64,000 nucleotides of DNA from Sphingomonadales bacterium (GCA_027491235.1 JAIXWO010000022.1:186001-250000); one strand, 5' to 3'; shown: positions 41,412-50,113, counted from the first letter of the stretch. The notes: generated by a model not told the origin, from the sequence alone. Made by a program: numbers and translations.

Positions 41412-42185
41412 TCAGCTGAGCGCTTTGTAAAGGCTGAACACGCTCGTCGCGGTCAGGATCGTTCCGACCATATACATCAGCCGCTTCGCCGGAATGCGCT
41501 TTGCGAGCACTGCGCCGAGCGGTGCGGCGAGAAGCCCGCCAATGGTAAGGCCCACGGCTGCGACCGTGAAGGCTTCCAATCCGATTGTCAGGATGAACGT
41601 CAATGAGATCACTGTCGTGAGGAAGAACTCGGCCGTGTTGACAGTACCGATGGTTTGGCGGGGCTCGGTACCCTGAACGAGTAGGTTGGACGTCACAACC
41701 GGACCCCAACCGCCGCCGCCTGCCGCATCAAGGAACCCGCCGATAAGGCCCAAGGGCTCAACAACCTTCGCAGCCTTATGCACGTGGTTATGGCTCATCT
41801 GCCAGGCGCGCCACAGCAGATAAACACCGATGCAGGCGAGATACCCCATCACGAACGGGCGTGCAGAGTCTGCGTGAATGTTCGACAGGAGATAGGCCCC
41901 TGTAATCCCGCCGATCATGCCCGGAATGACAAGGCGCGCGAACAGGTTCCAGTTCACATTCTTATGAAGCGTGTGGCTGATCGCCGACGCTGCCGTCGTG
42001 AAGGTTTCAACCAGATGGACGCTGGCAGACGCGCGCGCGGGGGGAATACCCATCACGCTGACGAGCAGCGTATTGGTGATCACGCCAAAGGCCATGCCGA
42101 GCGCGCCATCAATCAGCTGCGCAAAAAAGCCGACGGCGATGAAAGGGAGGATCGCCTGAATATGTTCCATGCTGAGCTCGGGCAT
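41412..42185 (-). CDS. TSUP-family (TauE/SafE) anion exporter
   Basis: The 257-residue membrane protein has seven to eight helices and the paired Gly-rich repeats of the TSUP family: FFAQLIDGALGMAFGVITN near residues 17-35 and GLIGGFLDAAGGGGWGPVV near 126-144. Members export sulfite, sulfonates or related organosulfur anions. The TonB-dependent receptor and YezD-type genes upstream on the same strand support a sulfur role, although 195 bases separate it from the receptor gene. It converges on ydbL six bases away. Confidence 0.88.
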   Translation of the reverse strand: MPELSMEHIQAILPFIAVGFFAQLIDGALGMAFGVITNTLLVSVMGIPPARASASVHLVETFTTAASAISHTLHKNVNWNLFARLVIPGMIGGITGAYLLSNIHADSARPFVMGYLACIGVYLLWRAWQMSHNHVHKAAKVVEPLGLIGGFLDAAGGGGWGPVVTSNLLVQGTEPRQTIGTVNTAEFFLTTVISLTFILTIGLEAFTVAAVGLTIGGLLAAPLGAVLAKRIPAKRLMYMVGTILTATSVFSLYKALS

Positions 42186-42380
42186 TCCTTTGACCCCCCC
42201 CTTTGGGCCTACAAAATAAATAAGCGCCGTCTGCTTCTAACGAACGGCACGACGCCGCAGTTCCACGGCGTCATCGCGTGATTAATCTTGGCGCCCATGC
42301 CCATCCGGGGTGGCTGTCCGCAAATGAGATAAACTATGCAGCGCTAAAGCCAACCCGAATGGGCTTGAGAAACGCGCTCC
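42186..42380 (-). other. region between receptor and TSUP genes
   Basis: No gene is seen. In message sense a hairpin GACGCCG/CGGCGTC around TGGAACTG is followed by T-rich DNA (TTATTTATTTTGT), and a run of seven G with AAAGGA lies before the TSUP start. The hairpin could be a weak terminator or a processing site between the two genes. Confidence 0.4.
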
Positions 42381-44804
42381 CTAAAATGCGGCCTTAAACG
42401 TCACCCCCCATGTGCGGGGATCACCCGGCTGGCCGACAATCAGGCCGGTATTGCCTGATGGAACGGCCAATTGTTCAAAATAGTTCGCGTCAAAGGCGTT
42501 GCGGACCCAGCCAAAGACGTCCCACCCCTTTTCCGTCCGGAAGCCCAAGCGGAAATTGGCAATGGAGTAGCCGTGGATGTCGGTATAGGCCGAGCGGGAG
42601 GCGTTGGACGAGAATTTCGACCGGTAATTGCCGTCAAAGCCGAGATAGGCTGCACCTTCTTGGCCAAGCAGTTCTGTCGGGACGTTATACTCCGCGCCAT
42701 AAGAGAATGCCCATTTCGATACGCCGGGCAGCCACTGGCCGGAGATATCGCAGTTGGCAGGACTCAAGCCGCCAGCTGTGCCGGGCGCGCTGGGCGTCTG
42801 GCCGGCGGTGACGGTGGTGCCGCCGGATAATTCGGGCGGGCAGGGCGCATCCGTGAACTTGCGATACTCATGGTCCGTGAACGCACCATTGGCATAGACG
42901 CTGAAGCGTTCGCTCGGCCGGAGCGAGAAATCCGCCTCGATCCCACGCACACGCACCTTTTGTGCATTGGCCAGATAGCCGCGCAATACGCCCAATTGGC
43001 CGTTGGTCACGTTCGCCTGGAAATCCTTGATATCCGTCCAGAAGCCGGAGAGGTTTAGCGTCGCACGACGATCAAGGAATTGCGTCTTCAAGCCGATTTC
43101 AAAATGATCGACCTTTTCCGGCCGGACCGTTGCTGCCGCAAGAAGGGGATTGCCGGCCGCATCGCTCGGCACACCATTCAGGTTCACGCCGCCCGATTTG
43201 AAGGTTTTGGCGTAGGTCGCATATCCGTGAATGTCGCGGGCGAAGTCATAGCTGGCGGTCAGGTCATAGGACACGTTCCAGTCGCTAAAGCGCGGCTCAA
43301 AGAACTGCGGCGCCAGCACACCCCGCTGCTGAGTCGCCCGCGCGCCGGGTGTCGAGAACAACAGGAGGTTCCCCGCACCATCGCGCACGACCGAGCTGTA
43401 GCTACCGACCTTTTTATCATAATTGACACGCAGGCCCGGCTGGATGGTGAAGCTGTCCATGACCTTCCAGCTGAGCTGACCAAAGCCTGCAAGGCTGGTG
43501 TTGCTCAAGCGGATGTCGTTGTTCGCGGTCAGCCCGTTGAGCACCGATGGATCGTTCGCAAGCGCGTTGGTCGGATTGATCAGCCAGCGGCTGGCCGCCG
43601 ATCCTTGTTCCTGCACCCCGGTTGTGTGGATCTTCTGGTGGAAGGCGAAGACGCCCGCCACGAAATCGATCTTCTCGCCTGACTGCGCGTAGCGGAACTC
43701 CTGGGTGTATTGTTTCTGACGGGTCGGGTTGTTCGATTTGGTGGTGATCGGCAGGCCCGTAAAATCGCGGTCGTTACGCGGACGCCAATCCCAATAGCGC
43801 CAAGCCGTGACAGAAGTCAGCGTCCCGTTGCCGAGTTCCTTTTCGGCGACAAGGGAAACGCCGCCATGCTCATTGCGCGCGCGCAAATCGGCGTCGAGGT
43901 CGGTCACGCGGTCAAACGGATTGGTGCTGGGCGGGGCGTAGTTGAACGCTGCGGAAAGCGCTGCAAACTGACGGTTCAGCGGGCGCTGGGTCGCGCCAGT
44001 GCGGACGTAGATCTGCACGCAGCACTTTGGGTCCTGCACGTTGTAATCGCCGGTCAGCGTCAGATCGAGCGTGTCGCTCGCCTTCCACAGGAACTGCGCG
44101 CGCAGGCCCAGATTGTCCTGGCTGTTGACCAAGGCATCTTTGGCGACGTTACGGATAGTCCCATTGCGCGTGGTTGAGGTAACAGCAAAGCGTGCGGCGA
44201 CATTTTCCGCCAACGGGCCGGAGATTGACGCCTTGGCCTGCTTGAAGCCTAAATTGCCGACGGTGATCTCCGTCTTGCCTTCCGGTTCAAAGCTGGGCTT
44301 GCGCGTGGTGATGTTGATGGCGCCTGCCGTCGTGTTCTTGCCGTAGAGCGTGCCCTGCGGGCCGCGCAGTACCTCGACGCGTTCGACATCGTTGAAGTCG
44401 AGCGTGGTTGAGGCAATGCGGTTGTAATAGACCTGATCGATGTAGAAGCCGACGCCCTGTTCGATCCCGTCATTGGTCAGCCCGAAGGGTGCGCCGATAC
44501 CGCGGATGTTGACGGCAGTGTTGCGGGGGTTGGACGAGAAGAACTGTACGGTCGGCTGAAGCTGCGTCAGGCGCGAGAGGTTATAGGCGCCGGTCTGTTC
44601 GATGGCCTTGGCGTCCACCACCGAGATGGAGATCGGCACATCCTGCACCTCTTCGGAACGGCGCCGCGCGGTGACGACGATGATGTCGCCCTGATCGCCG
44701 TCACCGGCTTCCACCGCGACTGGCTCGGCCGATTGCGCAAACGCCGGCGCTGCGGAAACGAGCGCGCTGAGTGCGCTGCCTGCGAACAAAAAGGTTTTTA
44801 ACAT
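42381..44804 (-). CDS. TonB-dependent outer-membrane receptor
   Basis: The 807-residue precursor has a signal peptide (1-24, ending APAFAQ), an acidic segment, a TonB box-like DIIVVTARRR near residues 40-49, a plug domain (VRGIGAPF, VEVLRGPQGTLYGKNTTAGAINI) and a 22-strand-type barrel ending in the aromatic VTFKAAF. Such receptors take up substrates too large or scarce for porins, using TonB energy. The ligand is not readable from the sequence. A YezD-family gene 107 bases upstream and a TSUP exporter downstream suggest an organosulfur compound. I start at ATG 44804 because it gives a proper signal peptide. Confidence 0.93.
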   Translation of the reverse strand: MLKTFLFAGSALSALVSAAPAFAQSAEPVAVEAGDGDQGDIIVVTARRRSEEVQDVPISISVVDAKAIEQTGAYNLSRLTQLQPTVQFFSSNPRNTAVNIRGIGAPFGLTNDGIEQGVGFYIDQVYYNRIASTTLDFNDVERVEVLRGPQGTLYGKNTTAGAINITTRKPSFEPEGKTEITVGNLGFKQAKASISGPLAENVAARFAVTSTTRNGTIRNVAKDALVNSQDNLGLRAQFLWKASDTLDLTLTGDYNVQDPKCCVQIYVRTGATQRPLNRQFAALSAAFNYAPPSTNPFDRVTDLDADLRARNEHGGVSLVAEKELGNGTLTSVTAWRYWDWRPRNDRDFTGLPITTKSNNPTRQKQYTQEFRYAQSGEKIDFVAGVFAFHQKIHTTGVQEQGSAASRWLINPTNALANDPSVLNGLTANNDIRLSNTSLAGFGQLSWKVMDSFTIQPGLRVNYDKKVGSYSSVVRDGAGNLLLFSTPGARATQQRGVLAPQFFEPRFSDWNVSYDLTASYDFARDIHGYATYAKTFKSGGVNLNGVPSDAAGNPLLAAATVRPEKVDHFEIGLKTQFLDRRATLNLSGFWTDIKDFQANVTNGQLGVLRGYLANAQKVRVRGIEADFSLRPSERFSVYANGAFTDHEYRKFTDAPCPPELSGGTTVTAGQTPSAPGTAGGLSPANCDISGQWLPGVSKWAFSYGAEYNVPTELLGQEGAAYLGFDGNYRSKFSSNASRSAYTDIHGYSIANFRLGFRTEKGWDVFGWVRNAFDANYFEQLAVPSGNTGLIVGQPGDPRTWGVTFKAAF

Positions 44805-44833
44805 GGATGCTGCCCCTAATCTTATCGAGAAAA

Positions 44834-44904
44834 GGGGTGCCGTCGGTTGTCCGGTGGGCACCCTGAAGTCTGGGAGTTGTACCGATGCAGCCACGAGGCG
44901 GCTG
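44834..44904 (-). promoter_or_regulatory. two leader hairpins before the TonB receptor
   Basis: In message sense, GCAGCC and GGCTGC (44904-44887) form a six-base stem, and then GGGTGCC and GGCACCC (44862-44835) form a second stem around 14 bases, followed by CTTTTCTC. The second has terminator form, so the receptor may be controlled by attenuation. I matched it to no known riboswitch class. Confidence 0.45.
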
Positions 44905-44911
44905 CGAAGCC

Positions 44912-45085
44912 TCACGATTGGAACCGCTTGCGTTCAGTAATGTCGACCTGAACGAGCTTCCCCTCGTGAACTGTGAGATTGATGGCCCCAAACCGCAATT
45001 TGCCGAGCGCCTCGACGATCAAATTGATCGCCTCTTCGCGTACCGGCGTCGTACGGCTGCCTGTCGATGTGTTGATGTCCGTCAC
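44912..45085 (-). CDS. YezD family small protein (DUF2292)
   Basis: The 57-residue frame begins at GTG 45085 with AAAGGA upstream and reads MTDINTSTGSRTTPVREEAI, then NLIVEALGKLRFGAINLTVH, then EGKLVQVDITERKRFQS. The pattern of a helix followed by LRFGxIxLTVHxGKLVQVDxTEKxR is the YezD family, small proteins found beside sulfate, sulfonate and cysteine genes. The exact role is unknown. It lies just before the TonB receptor on the same strand and after an RBBP9-like hydrolase, and it is probably co-transcribed with the receptor. Confidence 0.85.
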   Translation of the reverse strand: MTDINTSTGSRTTPVREEAINLIVEALGKLRFGAINLTVHEGKLVQVDITERKRFQS

Positions 45086-45195
45086 CTTGCATCATCCTTT
45101 GCCAATCAATGAAAATCATACTCCACTAAAATGATAGAATTAAGGAACGCAGTTTTTCTATTGTGGCTGAAAGCCTATCCATGTCTCCTTGAATT

Positions 45196-45909
45196 CTAAG
45201 CCGCAGCCCGGATCGATTCCGGGGCCGGTGCCCAAGCGCGTTCCAGACGCGCCGCCCGCTCTTCACGGCCAAATCCGGCCCGCACGATGGTCCTGCCCAA
45301 GAGAGCAAGGCCCGCCGGCCAATGGCCAATGCCGGACGCGGCATTGATGTGGCCGAGTTCCCCTATGTCGACGAAGTCGGAATGCCAGCGACGGGCAACG
45401 CGGCGCGAGAAATCCAGCGTGGCATACTCGTCATTGCGGCTGGCCGCGAGAATCGCTGGAAAGGCAAGCTGGACATGCGCGCTCGGGCCGAATTGCCGGA
45501 CGAGCGGGTGTGCGTCTTCCCTGTCGCAGTCCGGCGGCGCGACCAGAAGCGCCCCGGAAACGTTGGAATGATGAGCATTTCCAAAGATTGCGGCCCAGTG
45601 GGCGACCGCATGGCAGCCAAGGCTGTGGGCGACGAGGATCACTGGCGCGTCGATGGAGCGGATCGCGGCGTCCAATCGCGCAACCCAACGATCCCGCGTG
45701 GGGTTGCCCCAATCCCCAAGCTCTGCCTTGTGCGCGTACCTCAACAGGCCAAGCCAGTGGCTTTGCCAATGCGTCGGACCGGAGTCATTCAACCCCGGTA
45801 CGATCAGAAAATGCGGCTCCTGTGCGCCGCGGGTTTCAATTGTCATGACCACATCTCCATCTTCGATTGAGTCGGGCCGCGTTGACGCGTTGAGGAAAGC
45901 TGCGCTCAC
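45196..45909 (-). CDS. RBBP9/YdeN-family alpha/beta hydrolase
   Basis: The protein has a compact alpha/beta hydrolase fold with FLIVPGLNDSGPTHWQS near the start, the nucleophile elbow VAHSLGCHAVAHW, an acidic residue in ASRNDEYAT and the catalytic His in LGHINAASG, the RBBP9/YdeN pattern of small serine hydrolases. The start is ambiguous: GTG 45909 (237 residues) follows GGGGAGG by five bases, while ATG 45846 (216 residues, MTIETRGAQEPHF) follows GGAG by eight; I list the longer one. Such hydrolases are often near YezD and sulfur genes, which fits the neighbours here. Substrate is unknown. Confidence 0.82.
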   Translation of the reverse strand: MSAAFLNASTRPDSIEDGDVVMTIETRGAQEPHFLIVPGLNDSGPTHWQSHWLGLLRYAHKAELGDWGNPTRDRWVARLDAAIRSIDAPVILVAHSLGCHAVAHWAAIFGNAHHSNVSGALLVAPPDCDREDAHPLVRQFGPSAHVQLAFPAILAASRNDEYATLDFSRRVARRWHSDFVDIGELGHINAASGIGHWPAGLALLGRTIVRAGFGREERAARLERAWAPAPESIRAAA

Positions 45910-45965
45910 AAATGCCTCCCCGCAATGGCCCCGCGACGAGCCGAGGTCTGGTTGCGACTAAAGAC

Positions 45966-45980
45966 TACTTATAAAGTAGG
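45966..45980. promoter_or_regulatory. palindrome in the hydrolase/chrA divergent region
   Basis: CTACTT-ATA-AAGTAG is a perfect six-base inverted repeat in an AT-rich patch (read leftward TTATTCCTACTTTATAAGTAG) 57 bases before the hydrolase start. It could be an operator for the sulfur block or for chrA; the binding protein is unknown. Confidence 0.4.
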
Positions 45981-46133
45981 AATAAGGAATTTTGGCCTCT
46001 TGTCAGCGATGAAAATTCTGGGCAATTGATCGGTCACGGGGCAAAGCAACCTCCCGGTCAGGCCGCATCTGCAAGGAAGCGGCCCAAGCGTTGCCTTCCC
46101 GACCTGCTCCAAAGCGGGCAAAGGAGGTTTTGC

Positions 46134-47423
46134 ATGACCGACGTTTTATCACGGCCGACTTTTTCTGAACTTATCCGCGTCTTTGCGCGCATCGGCTGTC
46201 TCAGCTTTGGCGGCCCCGCCGGGCAAATCGCGCTGATGCATCGCACCCTGGTGGATGATCTGCGTTGGGTGGGGGAGCAGGATTATCTTCACGCTCTTAA
46301 CTTCTGTCACCTTTTGCCGGGGCCGGAGGCGCAGCAGTTGGCGACCTATATAGGGTGGAAGCTGCATGGCCTGCGCGGCGGGCTGGTGGCGGGGCTTCTG
46401 TTTGTTGTTCCCGGCGCACTCGTCATCCTCGGGTTGTCTGCACTCTATATCGCCGCCGCGAATGTGAGCTGGTTCACGGCCATCTTTGCCGGGGTGAAGG
46501 CCGCGGTGCTTGCCATCATCGTACAAGCCGTCCTGCGGATCGGGGGCAGGGCGCTGCAAACGCCGTTCAAGAAGGGGCTCGCAGTCCTTTCGTTCGTTGC
46601 CCTCTTTCTGCTTGATGCGCCTTTTCCCGCCGTCATCTTCGGCGCGGGCCTGATTGGGTTTGCGGTTGCGGCCTATCGCCCGGAACTGATGGCGATCAAA
46701 GTCGCAGATGGTGCCGTCCTGCCACCCCGACCATCTTTAGGGCCGACCCTAAAATCAATTGCGGTGTGGCTTCTTATATGGGCGGCGCCAATGGCTCTCG
46801 TTCTAGTCACGCTGGGGGACCAGCATGTCCTCTGGAAGATAGGCGTCTTTTTCTCGCAACTGGCGGTCGTCACCTTTGGCGGGGCCTATGCGGTGCTGGC
46901 CTATATGGCGCAGCAGGCGGTCGATGGGTTTGGCTGGCTGTCGGCGGGAGAAATGGCAGACGGTTTGGGATTGGCGGAAACAACGCCCGGGCCGCTCATC
47001 ATGGTGACCCAATTCGTCGGCTATATTGCCGCCTTCCGTGATCCCGCGCCCTTTACCCCGATCACAGCGGCCTTGTTTGGGGCAGGGCTGACGACATGGG
47101 TCACCTTTGCGCCATGCTTCCTCTGGATCTTTGCCTTCGCGCCTTGGATTGAACGGCTGCGACATGCCCGGCGGCTCCAGGGCGCGTTGGCGGCCATTAC
47201 GGCAGCTGTCGTTGGTGTGATCGCCAATCTTGGCCTCTGGTTTGCGATCCACGTCCTCTTCACACGGTCGACATCTTCGGGCTGGCCGGAGGTCATGAGT
47301 TTTGACTGGCGCACCGGAGTGATCGCATCGATTGCCGCGGCTGTATTGTTCGGGTTGAAGCGGTCGATCTTTGAAGTTTTGGCGGCCGCCGCTTTGGCCG
47401 GGCTTATCCTTCATAGTTTCTGA
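46134..47423 (+). CDS. chrA: chromate transporter ChrA
   Basis: The 429-residue membrane protein has the two homologous CHR halves: FARIGCLSFGGPAGQIALM with LPGPEAQQLATYIGW in the first, and FSQLAVVTFGGAYAVLAYMAQQ with LAETTPGPLIMVTQFVGYIA in the second, about ten helices in all. ChrA exports chromate driven by the proton gradient and gives resistance; related long-chain members may move other oxyanions such as sulfate, which would suit the sulfur block beside it. AAAGGAGG seven bases before ATG 46134 fixes the start. Confidence 0.93.
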   Translation: MTDVLSRPTFSELIRVFARIGCLSFGGPAGQIALMHRTLVDDLRWVGEQDYLHALNFCHLLPGPEAQQLATYIGWKLHGLRGGLVAGLLFVVPGALVILGLSALYIAAANVSWFTAIFAGVKAAVLAIIVQAVLRIGGRALQTPFKKGLAVLSFVALFLLDAPFPAVIFGAGLIGFAVAAYRPELMAIKVADGAVLPPRPSLGPTLKSIAVWLLIWAAPMALVLVTLGDQHVLWKIGVFFSQLAVVTFGGAYAVLAYMAQQAVDGFGWLSAGEMADGLGLAETTPGPLIMVTQFVGYIAAFRDPAPFTPITAALFGAGLTTWVTFAPCFLWIFAFAPWIERLRHARRLQGALAAITAAVVGVIANLGLWFAIHVLFTRSTSSGWPEVMSFDWRTGVIASIAAAVLFGLKRSIFEVLAAAALAGLILHSF

Positions 47424-47441
47424 TGACGGGGATAAGGGCGG

Positions 47442-47470
47442 TTGACTTGATCAACACAGCTTCCTAAGGG
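47442..47470 (+). promoter_or_regulatory. possible promoter of the Fo operon
   Basis: TTGACT at 47442-47447 is followed after 17 bases by TAAGGG, giving a good -35 and a poor -10 box about 70 bases before the atpI start. Confidence 0.35.
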
Positions 47471-47539
47471 GACCGCGCCTTGGCGGGGTTGTCCGTGGTC
47501 ATGGTGGTTTTCCCTTCCCCAAAGAAAGGAGGACTCGGC

Positions 47540-47860
47540 ATGAACTCGGAAGATCCCGCGCAGGACGGTCAAAGCTCGTCAGACCCTCGGCTCGATTCGT
47601 TAGACATGCAGCTGAAAAAGGTCAGACAGGCGGAGAAAATCCGTTCGGGAAACAAGGATCAGGAGCCTGCCAAAGGAATGCGGCAGGGCAACCGGGTTCT
47701 TACCGAATTGATTGCCGGACCTGCGGGTGGCGCTTTGCTGGGTTGGTTTTTGGACCGCCTGCTGGGCACATCCCCTGCGATCCTGCTTGTCGCCATGTTC
47801 CTTGGGATCGTGGTGGCGTTCAGGAATATCATAAGGATTTCAAACGAGCGTCCAGAATAG
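47540..47860 (+). CDS. atpI: ATP synthase protein I (AtpI)
   Basis: AtpI helps assemble the c-ring or carry magnesium and is the usual first gene of alphaproteobacterial Fo operons. From ATG 47540 (MNSEDPAQDGQSSSDPRLD) the protein has 106 residues: a charged N-terminal half, then two membrane helices (ELIAGPAGGALLGWFLDRLLG and PAILLVAMFLGIVVAFRNI). AAAGGAGG lies seven bases before this ATG; an earlier in-frame start lacks such a site. atpB follows after 38 bases. Confidence 0.9.
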   Translation: MNSEDPAQDGQSSSDPRLDSLDMQLKKVRQAEKIRSGNKDQEPAKGMRQGNRVLTELIAGPAGGALLGWFLDRLLGTSPAILLVAMFLGIVVAFRNIIRISNERPE

Positions 47861-47898
47861 TCTGGGCGCTTTGTGTGCATAAACGGGGTTGGAATTAC

Positions 47899-48684
47899 GT
47901 GGCTTCCGAAGGCGGCAAGATCGATCCGATGCACCAGTTCATGATTGAGCCGATTGTTCCGCTCAATCTCGCTGGTTATGACATCTCGTTCACCAATTCC
48001 TCGCTGTTCATGATCTTGGTCATGGCGACAATCTGGGTGTTCATGCTGGGTGGCATGAAGCGCCAGATGGTGCCGGGCCGTTGGCAGGCAGCTGTTGAGG
48101 GCGTAAACGGTTTCATCAACGATATGGTCTCGACCAGCGTTGGGCCGGAAGGCAAGAAGTACGTTCCGCTCGTCTTCTCGCTGTTCATGTTCATCCTGGT
48201 CGCGAACTTCATGGGCATGATGCCTTTCGGCATCGTTCCGGGCGGCCACGCCTTTACAGTGACCAGCCATCTGACGGTGACCGCAGTTCTCGCGATCCTC
48301 AGCTTCGGTACGGTGCTGGTTGTCGGTTTCTGGAAACATAAGCTGCACTTCTTCAGCCTGTTCGTGCCGCACGGCACGCCTTGGTGGCTGATGTGGCTCA
48401 TCCCGTTCATTGAGCTGTTCTCTTTCCTCATCCGTCCGTTCAGCCTCGCGCTGCGACTCTTCGTCGCCATGACCGCAGGCCACGTGCTGATGAAGGTGCT
48501 GGCTGGCTTTGTGATCAACGGTCTCAACGCGGATGCGGCTTGGGTCGCTCCGGTCGTCAGCCTGCCTGCCTTTATCCTGATGATTGGCATCACCATGCTG
48601 GAACTGCTGGTGTGCGCCATCCAGGCCTATGTCTTTGCGCTTCTCACGTCGCTGTACATCAACGACGCGGTGAATTTGCACTGA
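47899..48684 (+). CDS. atpB: Fo ATP synthase subunit a
   Basis: Subunit a forms the proton half-channels against the c-ring in the inner membrane. The 261 residues start at GTG 47899 (MASEGGKIDPMHQFMIEPIV), the typical sphingomonad N-terminus, with GGGGTTGGA as likely ribosome-binding site. The essential arginine lies in the fourth helix region (LRPFSLALRLFVAMTAGHVL read in pieces), and the last helix ends with YVFALLTSLYINDAVNLH. A frame open upstream overlaps atpI and is not family-like. Confidence 0.95.
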   Translation: MASEGGKIDPMHQFMIEPIVPLNLAGYDISFTNSSLFMILVMATIWVFMLGGMKRQMVPGRWQAAVEGVNGFINDMVSTSVGPEGKKYVPLVFSLFMFILVANFMGMMPFGIVPGGHAFTVTSHLTVTAVLAILSFGTVLVVGFWKHKLHFFSLFVPHGTPWWLMWLIPFIELFSFLIRPFSLALRLFVAMTAGHVLMKVLAGFVINGLNADAAWVAPVVSLPAFILMIGITMLELLVCAIQAYVFALLTSLYINDAVNLH

Positions 48685-48733
48685 GTTTTTCGACAACCAA
48701 CTGTGTAATCTATTTTCTAAAGGGAGTTTTATC

Positions 48734-48961
48734 ATGGACGCAGAAGCAGCAAAGTTGATCGGTGCCGGTCTCGCAGCCATCGGTGCAGGCCTCGCAGCCG
48801 GCGGTGTGGGTAACGTCTTCGGTTCGTTCCTTCAGGGCGCACTTCGCAACCCGGCAGCCGCTGATGGCCAGCAGGGTCGTCTGTTCATCGGCTTCGCCGC
48901 AGCTGAACTTCTCGGCCTGCTGGCGTTCGTCGTCGCGATGATCCTGATCTTCGTCGCGTAA
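48734..48961 (+). CDS. atpE: Fo ATP synthase subunit c
   Basis: The 75-residue hairpin of two membrane helices forms the rotating c-ring. The first helix is glycine-alanine rich (LIGAGLAAIGAGLAAGGVGN), the polar loop carries RNPAAADGQQ, and the second helix holds the proton-binding glutamate in FIGFAAAELLGLLAFVVAM near residue 59. AGGGAG precedes the ATG. It lies between atpB and the two b-type subunits. Confidence 0.97.
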   Translation: MDAEAAKLIGAGLAAIGAGLAAGGVGNVFGSFLQGALRNPAAADGQQGRLFIGFAAAELLGLLAFVVAMILIFVA

Positions 48962-48992
48962 CGAACACACGAATTAAGGACGGCTCTCCGCC

Positions 48993-49487
48993 ATGCCCCA
49001 GATTTCCCAGATCCTTGCGACCTACGCGTCCCAATTCTTCTGGCTGCTGATTGTCTTTGCACTGATCTATTTTCTGATCGGCAAGGGCATCCTGCCAAAG
49101 GTTGACGCTGCGGTTGATGCCCGTGATGCAAAAATCGCGAGCGACCTTGCTGCTGCCGAAAAGGTGCGTGGTGAGGCTGAAGGTCTGGAAGGGGCATGGC
49201 AGGCCGAACTGACGCAGACTCGCAATGCGGCTCAGGCAGAGGCTCAGAAGGCCAAAGCCAAGGCGCAGAAGGACGCGGAAGCCCGTCTGGCCAAGGCAGA
49301 TGCGGAAATCGCAGCCAAGACCAGCGAAGCGGAAGCTGGCATCGCCAAGGCCCGTGCCAAGGCGCTTTCGGGTCTGGAAGCTGTCGCAGCAGATGCTGCG
49401 CAGGATATTGTGGCCAAGGTCTCCGGTATTAAGGTGACCCCGGCGCAGGCAACACTGGCAGTGAAGGCCGCTTTGACCAATGGCTGA
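48993..49487 (+). CDS. Fo ATP synthase subunit b'
   Basis: The 164-residue protein has one N-terminal membrane helix (FFWLLIVFALIYFLIGKGIL) followed by a long Ala/Glu/Lys-rich coiled coil, as in b-type stator subunits. Photosynthetic and alphaproteobacteria carry two diverged copies, b' and b, that pair in the stator; the copy directly after atpE is b' by usual order. Its end overlaps the atpF start by eight bases, which fits one-to-one production. Confidence 0.9.
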   Translation: MPQISQILATYASQFFWLLIVFALIYFLIGKGILPKVDAAVDARDAKIASDLAAAEKVRGEAEGLEGAWQAELTQTRNAAQAEAQKAKAKAQKDAEARLAKADAEIAAKTSEAEAGIAKARAKALSGLEAVAADAAQDIVAKVSGIKVTPAQATLAVKAALTNG

Positions 49488-50088
49488 AACACCCCATTCC
49501 ACCGCCATTGCGGCTGAAAAGACCGTGATCGAAGGCACCACCCTCGACGGTGCGCCGGTTCATGCGGGTACAGAAGCCCATGGCGGTGCTGTAGAACATG
49601 CAGCGCCGGCGGCACTCGGCATGGACGCGACCATGTGGGTTGCGCTTGCCATGATCGTCGTGATTGGCATTGCCCTGTGGCAGCGCGTCCCTGCGATGAT
49701 CGCAGGCGCGCTCGACAAGAAGATTGCCGGCATCAAGGAACAGCTGGATGCCGCCTCTGATCTGCGTAAGCAGGCGGAAGCGATCAAGGCGGACTATGAA
49801 GCCAAGTCCAAGCAAGCGGCCAAGGACGCGGAAGCCATGAAGGCGGCGGCTGCCGAGGAAGCCAAGCTGATCGTCTCCAAGGCGAAGGAAGATGCGACAG
49901 CACTCATCGCGCGCCGCACCAAGACCGCTGAAGAGAAGATCGCGGCTGCTGAACGCGCCGCGATTGCGGATGTCCGTGCTCAGGCAGCGGCGGCCGCAAC
50001 GGCTGCCGCAGCTGCTCTCATCGCGAAGGGCCATGACGGCAAGGCGGACAAGTCGCTCGTCGATGAGACGATTTCCACGCTGAACTAA
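49480..50088 (+). CDS. atpF: Fo ATP synthase subunit b
   Basis: The 202-residue stator subunit has an unusually long polar N-terminus of about 45 residues (AETPHSTAIAAEKTVIEG...), a single membrane helix (MWVALAMIVVIGIALWQRVP) and a long coiled coil rich in Ala and Lys ending DETISTLN. The start overlaps the b' gene. The F1 genes are not in the window, which is normal for this group. A terminator follows. Confidence 0.93.
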   Translation: MAETPHSTAIAAEKTVIEGTTLDGAPVHAGTEAHGGAVEHAAPAALGMDATMWVALAMIVVIGIALWQRVPAMIAGALDKKIAGIKEQLDAASDLRKQAEAIKADYEAKSKQAAKDAEAMKAAAAEEAKLIVSKAKEDATALIARRTKTAEEKIAAAERAAIADVRAQAAAAATAAAAALIAKGHDGKADKSLVDETISTLN

Positions 50089-50113
50089 GCGCCTCGCAGG
50101 TGCTGAACAAACG

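Noticed and set aside
44834-44904. SAM-II or SAH riboswitch before the TonB receptor
   Set aside because: The hairpins are real, but the loop and pseudoknot sequences I know for those classes are not present.
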